Source of the DNA: Desulfocapsaceae bacterium
Lineage (GTDB): Bacteria; Desulfobacterota; Desulfobulbia; Desulfobulbales; Desulfocapsaceae
Direction: 5' to 3'
Assembly: GCA_029934775.1 (NCBI GenBank)
Contig: JAOZLO010000251.1
Location: 1-5,009 of the forward strand
Length of the DNA: 5,009 bases
Each line of letters opens with the position of its first letter. Within the stretch, counting starts at the first letter, position 1. This document shows, one piece after another, positions 1 to 5,009 of the stretch. A program made the position numbers and the translations under genes. The notes beneath the pieces were generated by a model. That model did no database searches. It was not told where the DNA came from and saw only the letters and a list, made by a program, of their open reading frames with translations.

Positions 1-604
1 CTCTTTTCCTGGCAATCTCCAGTTCGGAATAGCCTTTTGTTTTTTTGAAGCGATGGTAAATATCGATATATTCACGGTTCAGACGCCGGTCATGACTGAT
101 AACCTTTTCGCTGAGCAGGAGGATTCCTCCGGGGCGAAGATTGCTGTAGATTCGTCGTATGAAATTTTCGCGTTGGAGAGGCCGGATAAACTGCAGGGTG
201 TAGTTCACAATGAAACCACCGGCACCCGGATGATGGAGCTTTGTGATGTCTTCTTCAAGAAATGAGAGTGTATTCGTTTTGGAATACAGTTCTGATTTTA
301 ACCTGGCTTTGTCAAGCATCGGTGCAGAGTTGTCAATGCCGACAAACTTCAACCCTTTGTCTTTTAGGAGGCGGGAGAACTCCAGCAGCGTCGTTCCCGT
401 TGCACAGCCAAGATCGTAAACTGTGTCATTGGTGTGCAGGAAACAGTCGAGCAGTCGTGCGCTTGAACTGATAACCTCAGTATAAAATGGAACAGAGCGG
501 TCCAGCATATCGTCAAAAACTTCGACCACACGTTCATTGAATTCAAAATCTTCCTCAATTGAGTCGATTTCAAACAGGGTATCTTTTCCTGATTCTATCT
601 TCAT
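1..604 (-). CDS. cmoA: CmoA, carboxy-S-adenosyl-L-methionine synthase (C-terminus cut by window edge)
   Basis: Cytoplasmic Rossmann-fold enzyme. In the known family it converts SAM and prephenate to carboxy-SAM, which CmoB uses to make cmo5U at wobble position 34 of tRNAs. The 201 visible residues follow E. coli CmoA (about 247 aa) closely. They show KDTLF at 7-11, FNERVVEVF at 22-30, the SAM-binding motif VYDLGCATG at 62-70, the acidic loop GIDNSAPM at 89-96, NYTLQFIRP at 134-142, RPGGILLLSEK at 157-167 and GYSELEIARKR at 191-201. TLQF and the SELEI..KR motif distinguish CmoA from generic methyltransferases. The last visible residue, Arg201, aligns by my recollection with E. coli Arg199, which binds the carboxylate of carboxy-SAM. 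The ATG at 604 gives the usual short N-terminus before DTLF. It has no Shine-Dalgarno sequence on its own strand and lies 11 bases after the ydbL stop, so coupled translation is likely. About 45 C-terminal residues, and possibly cmoB, lie beyond the left edge. Confidence 0.95.
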   Translation of the reverse strand, partial: MKIESGKDTLFEIDSIEEDFEFNERVVEVFDDMLDRSVPFYTEVISSSARLLDCFLHTNDTVYDLGCATGTTLLEFSRLLKDKGLKFVGIDNSAPMLDKARLKSELYSKTNTLSFLEEDITKLHHPGAGGFIVNYTLQFIRPLQRENFIRRIYSNLRPGGILLLSEKVISHDRRLNREYIDIYHRFKKTKGYSELEIARKR

Positions 605-615
605 CTGCAGGAGGA

Positions 616-990
616 TTATTTTTTGTACCAGCTGCCATTTGATTTTTGTAACCAGTGGCCGGACTTGCTCTTTGCCGCAATTGTTTTGGCGCGACGTTGA
701 CCGACGAGTGTTGCTGAAGCGCCCTGTTTTTTCCCAATAGCCTGATAGACTTTTCCCCGGTCCTTATTTTCCGCGTTAACTGTATCTTTCTGTGGTTTTC
801 CTCCTCCTCTGAATTCTAGAAAACCCTTGTTGTTTTCCCCAATGGCACCTTTATTTTTTAATGCATTGATAGTGGGTATTCGGGCAGCCATCCTATCTTT
901 AATTGATGCCGATTGGACAACGGATACTGAGAGGAAGAAGGTTGTAACGAGGAGAAGTATAAAAGGGATTGTTGTTGCTTTTTTCAACAT
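616..990 (-). CDS. ydbL: YdbL family periplasmic protein (DUF1318)
   Basis: A 124-residue secreted protein of the YdbL/DUF1318 family. In E. coli YdbL is the periplasmic accessory of the YdbH-YnbE bridge and is proposed to act as a chaperone-like modulator. Residues 1-28 form a Sec signal peptide: Lys3 and Lys4, a long hydrophobic core FILLLVTTFFL, and cleavage near VVQSA. The mature part keeps the family landmarks: GAIGENNKGFLEF at 48-60 (E. coli has a GRVGET..GYL-like stretch), VNAENKDR..VYQ at 71-83, and the C-terminal SGHWLQKSNGSWYKK, equivalent to the family's G.Y....NG.W.RK ending. The mature protein is strongly basic, with 22 Lys/Arg against 6 Asp/Glu. The frame is open upstream to an ATG at 1140, but that 50-residue extension lies inside ynbE and would bury the signal peptide. 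The ATG at 990 has a good AGAGG six bases upstream. It starts 28 bases after the ynbE stop. Confidence 0.92.
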   Translation of the reverse strand: MLKKATTIPFILLLVTTFFLSVSVVQSASIKDRMAARIPTINALKNKGAIGENNKGFLEFRGGGKPQKDTVNAENKDRGKVYQAIGKKQGASATLVGQRRAKTIAAKSKSGHWLQKSNGSWYKK

Positions 991-996
991 GGTATG

Positions 997-1001
997 CCTC
1001 T
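997..1001 (-). promoter_or_regulatory. Ribosome binding site of ydbL
   Basis: On the minus strand this reads AGAGG, six bases before the ATG at 990. It is the clearest Shine-Dalgarno sequence in the window. It decides the ydbL start against the longer open frame reaching back to 1140 inside ynbE. Confidence 0.75.
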
Positions 1002-1018
1002 TTTTGATTGTGTAGTTA

Positions 1019-1216
1019 TTATTCAGCCTGGACATCATCCAAATCTCCGAAAAAATCATCAAGTGCTCTATCCACTTTGATATTGATATCAATTGTAATA
1101 TGAATTGGTTTGATTTCAACTGGTTTGACTTCAACTTCATGTTTTGTACATGACGAAAAAATGAGAGTGGCTGTCAAGATAAAGCTGTAGACAATAGTGC
1201 TCTTAAATAAATTCAT
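1019..1216 (-). CDS. ynbE: YnbE family outer-membrane lipoprotein
   Basis: A 65-residue lipoprotein of the YnbE family. In E. coli YnbE is the outer-membrane anchor that joins YdbH, probably by adding beta-strands to its end, to complete the intermembrane bridge. Residues 1-22 are a type II signal peptide ending in FSSC, so Cys23 is the predicted lipidated residue. Phe at -3 is a little unusual, but Ser at -2 and -1 fit. There is no Asp after the Cys, consistent with outer-membrane sorting. The mature 43 residues hold a VEVKP-VEIKP linker and then the family signature IHITIDINIKVDRALDDFF, which matches the alternating strand pattern ITINMNVKIE of E. coli YnbE. The C-terminus is acidic. The frame is open upstream to an ATG at 1255 inside ydbH, but the ATG at 1216 places the signal peptide correctly and has GGAG about ten bases upstream. 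It starts one base after the ydbH stop, implying tight translational coupling. Confidence 0.92.
   Translation of the reverse strand: MNLFKSTIVYSFILTATLIFSSCTKHEVEVKPVEIKPIHITIDINIKVDRALDDFFGDLDDVQAE
1106..1135. repeat. 15-bp tandem duplication within ynbE
   Basis: On the plus strand TGGTTTGATTTCAAC (1106-1120) is followed at once by TGGTTTGACTTCAAC (1121-1135), 14 of 15 bases identical. In the ynbE frame it is exactly in codon phase and encodes VEVKP followed by VEIKP, directly after CTKHE at the lipidation site. It therefore lengthens the tether between the lipid anchor and the beta-strand signature by one five-residue unit. Confidence 0.85.
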
Positions 1217-1217
1217 T

Positions 1218-3632
1218 TCACATATTCTCCATAATGGATTGCATGTTTTTCCCATATTGAAACAGGTGTGCCATGGGAAGACGAAAGTTTACATCCAGTA
1301 GTATCGGATGTTGTAGTCCCGGGCCCTTTTCAGATGGGACAATATATCCTTTTTTGTAGCCAAATGGTAACGGAACCGCGGGCTTACCATCAATTTGCAT
1401 TTTGATCAGGAGATCTTCCTCCTGACTGTTGAAGGTCAGTTTGGCCCAGTTGTAAGAGAAATTCTCCAATGCCTGCATAGAATAATCAAGGTAGGGCGTC
1501 TGGTCAATAGCTCCCATTCCCTGGCGGAGCTGGGAACTATTGTTAAAGCGAACAATACCACTGTCTCCCGGGGTAGAAAAGAGAAAACCGTCATCGAATG
1601 TAATGGAATTTTCTGATAAGAGTATGGGGAGCCTTCCATTGAGGGAGCCTTCTCCCTCTGTATCTTCAATACCAAATTGACTGAGAAGCTGAGTGAAATT
1701 CAATCGGTCACAGTAGAGGGTGGCTTCTAATTCCTGTTTTGTTGTTGAGAGTCGGAAACCTCCGCTTTCAACCTTACCTCCGCACCATGCAAAAGTGGAT
1801 TTTTCAATAAATATTGACTTGGGATTCTCAAGACGGAAATAGACTTTTGCATCGGAAAAATTGATGTTGCCAAATTGCATAGATCCTATCGTACAGAGTT
1901 GGCTGGGACTACTCTGCAGGAGAGGCAGGTTGGGGAGGGATATGGCTACGTTAATTGAGGATAATTGATTTTCTGATATATTTACTGTGCCATCATTGAA
2001 CTGCAGATGGAGCCTGCCTCCCATATTCTTCTCAGTAGCTGAGAACTCCGCCTTTACTGAGAGGTCTCCTTCAATTGAGATCTCTGGTGGAATATTTAAA
2101 AAAGGTGGAAAAGATACAGAATCTATGTGAGTTTCCGGAATATGACACGTTAATTCACCCTGTTTGTCCATGGTGAGGGTACCAGCACATTGTACCTGGA
2201 GATCAGGAGCGAAGGGGCTGACGGCACGAGTTGAGAACAAAACACCTGCTGAATTGAGACTGATCTTTCCGGTAATCGATCCACTTGGCGTCGAATTGTA
2301 GTCAATTGAGCCCACCCTGAAGGTTCCTGCAGAACTGTTTTTGTCATTAAAAGGGAACTGCAATGGGAGTGAGAGGGAGATATCCTGGAATTCTACTTTT
2401 TCTGATGGCAAAGATATTCTGTTAACAGAAGCATTTACTTTTCCGGTAATAATTTCTTTGCTGATGTTCATCTCCCCATGAATGGACAAAGGGTCGAAAA
2501 GCAGAGGTGAAGCCTCTCCGATTGAAAAAGAATCAGTCGAACTGTTAAATTTGAGCCATGTTTCTGAAGCAGTTTGATTTCCGGAAAACAAAAAGTTTAT
2601 TGGCAGGGGAATGGTCTGGATTGCAACCTTCCCTGTTCCTGTAAATGTTTTATTTTCCAGGCTGTACTCTCCTCGCATGTCTACTGAGCTTTCCTGTGGA
2701 GATGCTAAAAGAAGATTTTTGATTTCTGAATAGATTGTCTCTTTGTCTTTTTTCACTGTGATAGTGAGTGGTTTTTGGGAGGAGATATCGCCTAGAATAA
2801 CGGATCCCAGGACACTTCTGAATTTCGAAAGGTGCGCTGTTGCCTGTAGTTTAGATATCTGTTTAAGATCTTCAACCTCAAGGCTGCCTGAAAGAGCAAG
2901 TTGTCCTTCCGGGGAAAATTTTCTTATCTCCGGGAAAAGATATGTAATACGAGAAATATCAGGAGAGGAGACGGTGAATAAGAGTTCATGAGCTTCATTT
3001 TTAGGTTGTAAAGTCGCCTCTGAAAAAAGAGTTAGGGCTCCTGTTGAATGAAATTTTGCGGTTACGGAACTGAATTGTTTTTTCCCACTCTCCAGGTCTT
3101 TGAAATTTGTATTAAGATGTCCATTTATGACGAAATGATATTTCTTTCCACCACTGTGTAAAATGAAAGAGATGTCTTTAATGATAAAAGTGTTACAGGC
3201 TATCGGTAAAATGAAGGGTGACGGCTTGTTGTGTTGTTTCGATGTTTGTTGTTTATTGTTGTGTCTTTTTTGATTTAGATTGTCCAGGTTGAGATGGAGG
3301 GTGCCTCCATCAATCAGGATGCTGTCGATTCTTCTCTTGAGAAGTGATCTGGGGCTGAAGTTGAATTCAATTCCAGGTAAGGAGAGTGTGTTTTGATCCT
3401 TATCTGCAAAGGTGGCAGTCCCCCGCAGTTTCCAAAGTGAAATTCTTGAAAGACTGATTTTTTTTTCTGCGAATGGGAGATTATGTACTATTCTCGGGAA
3501 CAGATATGTGTCGGCAAGGTATGGTAGAAAAAGGAGAAAGCAGCCTGCGCAGATCAGTGTGAAAAACAGGAGAGTCGAAAAGATACGGATTTTCATGAAT
3601 GTTACTATATACGCATTATCATGGAGTTGCAT
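1218..3632 (-). CDS. ydbH: YdbH family AsmA-like intermembrane phospholipid transport protein
   Basis: Large bridge-forming protein of the AsmA-like superfamily (with TamB and YhdP). In E. coli it is anchored in the inner membrane and its periplasmic beta-rich groove is thought to carry phospholipids to the outer membrane. Here it has 804 residues against about 880 in E. coli. A single membrane segment lies at about 17-40. An AsmA-like N-terminal strand region follows (SLSRISLWKLRG at 60-71; RIDSILIDGGTLHLNLD at 101-117), then an Asn/Gln/Lys-rich linker at 117-138 and some 650 residues of repeated beta-strand pattern. Family-like C-terminal motifs are LNGRLPILL at 664-672 and HPILLDVNFRLPMAHL at 775-790, close to the terminus expected to meet YnbE. 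Databases sometimes label this family 'dicarboxylate transport', which is misleading. Identification rests equally on ynbE and ydbL following directly. Start is uncertain: an in-frame TAA at 3638-3636 limits it to the ATG at 3632 or the one at 3596 (MKIRIF), which places the anchor at the very N-terminus as in E. coli. Neither has a clear ribosome site. Confidence 0.9.
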   Translation of the reverse strand: MQLHDNAYIVTFMKIRIFSTLLFFTLICAGCFLLFLPYLADTYLFPRIVHNLPFAEKKISLSRISLWKLRGTATFADKDQNTLSLPGIEFNFSPRSLLKRRIDSILIDGGTLHLNLDNLNQKRHNNKQQTSKQHNKPSPFILPIACNTFIIKDISFILHSGGKKYHFVINGHLNTNFKDLESGKKQFSSVTAKFHSTGALTLFSEATLQPKNEAHELLFTVSSPDISRITYLFPEIRKFSPEGQLALSGSLEVEDLKQISKLQATAHLSKFRSVLGSVILGDISSQKPLTITVKKDKETIYSEIKNLLLASPQESSVDMRGEYSLENKTFTGTGKVAIQTIPLPINFLFSGNQTASETWLKFNSSTDSFSIGEASPLLFDPLSIHGEMNISKEIITGKVNASVNRISLPSEKVEFQDISLSLPLQFPFNDKNSSAGTFRVGSIDYNSTPSGSITGKISLNSAGVLFSTRAVSPFAPDLQVQCAGTLTMDKQGELTCHIPETHIDSVSFPPFLNIPPEISIEGDLSVKAEFSATEKNMGGRLHLQFNDGTVNISENQLSSINVAISLPNLPLLQSSPSQLCTIGSMQFGNINFSDAKVYFRLENPKSIFIEKSTFAWCGGKVESGGFRLSTTKQELEATLYCDRLNFTQLLSQFGIEDTEGEGSLNGRLPILLSENSITFDDGFLFSTPGDSGIVRFNNSSQLRQGMGAIDQTPYLDYSMQALENFSYNWAKLTFNSQEEDLLIKMQIDGKPAVPLPFGYKKGYIVPSEKGPGLQHPILLDVNFRLPMAHLFQYGKNMQSIMENM
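1227..1230 (-). promoter_or_regulatory. Ribosome binding site of ynbE, inside the end of ydbH
   Basis: The minus strand reads GGAG ten bases before the ynbE ATG at 1216, within the last codons of ydbH. The ydbH stop and ynbE start form TGAAATG. A ribosome finishing ydbH therefore sits on the ynbE initiation site, which would keep the two bridge subunits coupled. Confidence 0.6.
3219..3284 (-). other. Asn/Gln/Lys-rich low-complexity linker in YdbH
   Basis: Residues 117-138 of YdbH (numbered from the ATG at 3632) are almost entirely polar: NLNQKRHNNKQQTSKQHNKP. They separate the first AsmA-like strands from the main beta-rich body. At the DNA level the plus strand is a run of imperfect TGTT/TTG units, a composition prone to slippage. 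It is probably a disordered insert in a loop. Confidence 0.7.
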
Positions 3633-3667
3633 GTTTTAAAAACGGTTTCTTTCCCCCTGTAGCCTGT

Positions 3668-4456
3668 TTATCTGTATTTTGGTTTGTCGTGGTTGGCTGA
3701 CTGTTGTTTTTGCAGCAGTCTCCAGGAAATAATTTCCCTTTGAAACAACTGCCTGCCGTAATCATGCAGTAGTGAAAGTGATTCCTGTAAAAGGTTTCCC
3801 GAGATTTTCAGACGATGTAATCTTTCCAGTGGTTGAATCTGGGCTGACTGCAGCATTTTAATTGTGCCATGGGATAGACGGACAAGTCTCTGCCCCTGGC
3901 GAGAACAGTCAGGGCAGATGAGGCCGCCGGTAGTTGTGTCGAAGCTGTACCTGCGATTGACAGTCGTCTGTTTGTTACACATATTGCAACCAGTGAAATC
4001 AGGTCGATAGCCTATAATCCCGTAAAAATTTATCAGAAAAAGTGCCAGTATTGCCAGAGGCTGCAGATGCCTGTCGATATTGTGGAGTGCCCAGAGAGAA
4101 AGACGGAATAGTTGTTCATCAGCCTCACCCTCCCGGATGGTTATCAGCAGAAATTCTCTGAGGATTGATGCTGTGGTGTATAAACAAAAATTTTGGCGGA
4201 TATTAAGGAAACTGGTATGAAGCTCTGCCTCTGACAGGAAACTGAGATTTCGATTTGGTGATATTTGATAAGTGATGTGAAGGAAAGAAAAGAGTTCCAG
4301 TTTATTGACGAAGCGTTTTTTTGACCGTTTTGCCCCTTTAGCGATTACAGAAAGTCTGCCGGCGTCACGACTTAACAAGGTAAGAATCACATCTGATTCA
4401 CCGTGCTCAAAACAATCGAGAACAATAGCCTCAGTTTCCCTTGAGATTGCAGCCAT
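3668..4456 (-). CDS. recO: DNA repair protein RecO
   Basis: RecO is the cytoplasmic mediator of the RecFOR pathway. It binds single-stranded DNA and SSB, works with RecR and helps load RecA at gaps. The 262 residues are full length for the family. The N-terminal OB-fold part shows the typical opening ETEAIVLDCFEHGESDVILTL (8-28) with the basic stretch AKGAKRSKKRF (39-49), a position where RecO proteins normally carry G..R..... The middle is helical, including LFLINFYGIIGYRPDF (139-154). A zinc-finger pair follows, with Cys157 and Cys160 (CNMC) and Cys181 and Cys184 (CPDC). E. coli-type RecO lacks these cysteines, so this is the form found in Gram-positives, Thermus and many deltaproteobacteria. 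The ATG overlaps the upstream stop codon (TAATG at 4458-4454) and has no strong Shine-Dalgarno sequence, so reinitiation after the upstream gene is likely. The next gene begins 35 or 71 bases downstream, with no terminator between. Confidence 0.96.
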   Translation of the reverse strand: MAAISRETEAIVLDCFEHGESDVILTLLSRDAGRLSVIAKGAKRSKKRFVNKLELFSFLHITYQISPNRNLSFLSEAELHTSFLNIRQNFCLYTTASILREFLLITIREGEADEQLFRLSLWALHNIDRHLQPLAILALFLINFYGIIGYRPDFTGCNMCNKQTTVNRRYSFDTTTGGLICPDCSRQGQRLVRLSHGTIKMLQSAQIQPLERLHRLKISGNLLQESLSLLHDYGRQLFQREIISWRLLQKQQSANHDKPKYR

Positions 4457-5009
4457 TACTGGTTCGGAAGGCTTTTTTGATCTGATTGTTCTGGCGTAGG
4501 TTCTTTGCCGGCCTGCTCATCTTTTTTCACCTGTACTATCTTAAAAAGTGGAGTTTTTTTCTTGGATTGTGTCGTACTTTCAGTGATCTGTTGTGAGTCT
4601 GGAGTTTTCTGGAAACCTCTTAACTTTTCACTAAGGAAAGTGGCTGGATTCCAGGAAAAATACCAGCTTAAGAAGGCTCCGATCAGCAGAAGGAAAAAAA
4701 TGATTAACCCGGTACAGGACACGGGCATTACTGTAGGCCGTTCGGCCATATTGCCTACCTTCTTAGCCATTTTTCCGGGCGGAGGTGCCAGGCGATCTTT
4801 CTTTGTGCTGGAGTGTTGAGCTTTCTCCTGAGCATAAAGACGCAGCACTTCTTCCGGGGACAGGGCGAGAGTATTGGCATACAGAGTGTAAAAACCACGA
4901 GCAAAAGCTTCTGCAGGAAGTGAATTGAAATTGTCATCTTCCATTGCTTTAAGGTTTGCAAGGGTGATTTTTGTTTCATCGGAGATTTGTTTAAGGTCTA
5001 AACCCTGTT
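4456..5009 (-). CDS. RodZ-like helix-turn-helix membrane protein (N-terminus cut by window edge)
   Basis: The 183 visible residues continue to the right edge without an in-frame stop, so the ATG at 4944 is internal, not the start. Residues from GLDLKQISDETKITLANL (2-19), through MEDDNFNSLPAEAFARGF (22-39), to LSPEEVLRLYAQE (49-61) match the HTH_25 domain of the RodZ family: helices 2-3, the 'LE.GDF..LP...YARGF' signature, then 'LGLDPEEV...Y'. The E. coli protein RodZ links MreB to the cell-wall elongation machinery. A basic, Pro-containing juxtamembrane stretch (DRLAPPPGKMAKK, 71-83) precedes one membrane segment at about 99-118 (LIIFFLLLIGAFLSWYFSWN). The remaining 65 or so residues are polar and rich in Lys, Gln, Thr and Pro, and there is room for no more than a remnant of the periplasmic DUF4115 beta domain usual in RodZ. 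Family membership is well supported. A role in cell shape is only an inference, because many such HTH proteins next to housekeeping genes are uncharacterised. Its stop overlaps the recO start by one base. Confidence 0.85.
   Translation of the reverse strand, partial: QGLDLKQISDETKITLANLKAMEDDNFNSLPAEAFARGFYTLYANTLALSPEEVLRLYAQEKAQHSSTKKDRLAPPPGKMAKKVGNMAERPTVMPVSCTGLIIFFLLLIGAFLSWYFSWNPATFLSEKLRGFQKTPDSQQITESTTQSKKKTPLFKIVQVKKDEQAGKEPTPEQSDQKSLPNQ

Noticed and set aside
53..265. A plus-strand 70-codon open frame at the left edge.
   Set aside because: It is antisense to cmoA, whose protein sequence is conserved across the whole stretch.
609..614. AGGAGG on the plus strand at the ydbL-cmoA junction, resembling a strong ribosome site.
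   Set aside because: It is on the wrong strand for cmoA, and no supported plus-strand gene follows it.
827..1015. A plus-strand open frame with a hydrophobic sequence opposite ydbL.
   Set aside because: Its hydrophobic look comes from the complementary strand of the YdbL signal peptide region. ydbL itself has family motifs and a good ribosome site.
1082..1093. A perfect 12-bp palindrome, ATTGATATCAAT, that could be an operator.
   Set aside because: It lies inside the ynbE coding sequence and is explained by Ile/Asp/Asn codons of the conserved strand. There is no promoter nearby.
991..1140. A 50-residue N-terminal extension of YdbL starting at the ATG at 1140.
   Set aside because: It overlaps ynbE out of frame, has repeat-like composition from the 15-bp duplication (KLKSNQ-LKSNQ), and would place the signal peptide internally.
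3539..3550. A possible lipobox (CAGC) at YdbH residues 28-31.
   Set aside because: Strongly hydrophobic residues continue directly after the cysteine, so it lies inside a membrane anchor, not at a signal peptidase II site. Family members are membrane-anchored.
4505..4819. A 104-codon plus-strand open frame opposite the RodZ-like gene.
   Set aside because: It lies wholly antisense to a well-supported coding region, has no ribosome site and shows no domain pattern; it is a shadow frame.

Overview
The window is almost wholly coding. Six genes lie head to tail on the minus strand, with gaps of at most about 35 bases, so it reads as the interior of one long operon transcribed from right to left. 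Both end genes run off the window: a RodZ-like helix-turn-helix (HTH) membrane protein at the right edge lacks its N-terminus, and cmoA at the left edge lacks its C-terminus. I see no rRNA, tRNA, CRISPR array, mobile element, convincing promoter or intrinsic terminator. The operon promoter should lie to the right of the window.

In transcription order: (1) 5009-4456, a protein with a RodZ-type cytoplasmic HTH domain, one transmembrane segment and a short polar tail; (2) 4456-3668, recO, a zinc-finger type recombination mediator that overlaps gene 1 by one base; (3) 3632-1218, ydbH, a large AsmA-like inner-membrane-anchored periplasmic protein; (4) 1216-1019, ynbE, a tiny outer-membrane lipoprotein starting one base after the ydbH stop; (5) 990-616, ydbL, a small secreted DUF1318 protein; (6) 604-1, cmoA, carboxy-SAM synthase for tRNA wobble-uridine modification. 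ynbE and ydbL are much shorter than the open frames around them, because those frames extend upstream into the neighbouring gene.

The centre of interest is the ydbH-ynbE-ydbL unit. In E. coli these proteins form an envelope-spanning bridge: YdbH reaches from the inner membrane across the periplasm, YnbE anchors it at the outer membrane, and YdbL assists periplasmically. The bridge is thought to move phospholipid to the outer membrane, partly redundantly with TamB and YhdP. Its presence implies a diderm with a lipid-asymmetric outer membrane. The zinc-ligand RecO (unlike the E. coli form), the neighbouring RodZ-like HTH gene and the moderate base composition suggest a deltaproteobacterial lineage such as Desulfobulbales/Desulfobacterota. 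That taxonomic guess is from memory of family patterns and is only moderately secure.

The known system is present in recognisable form. The less ordinary details are a 15-bp tandem duplication in the YnbE linker just after the lipidated cysteine, a strong charge contrast between basic YdbL and acidic YnbE, an Asn/Gln/Lys-rich insert in YdbH, and a RodZ-like protein without the usual large periplasmic domain.
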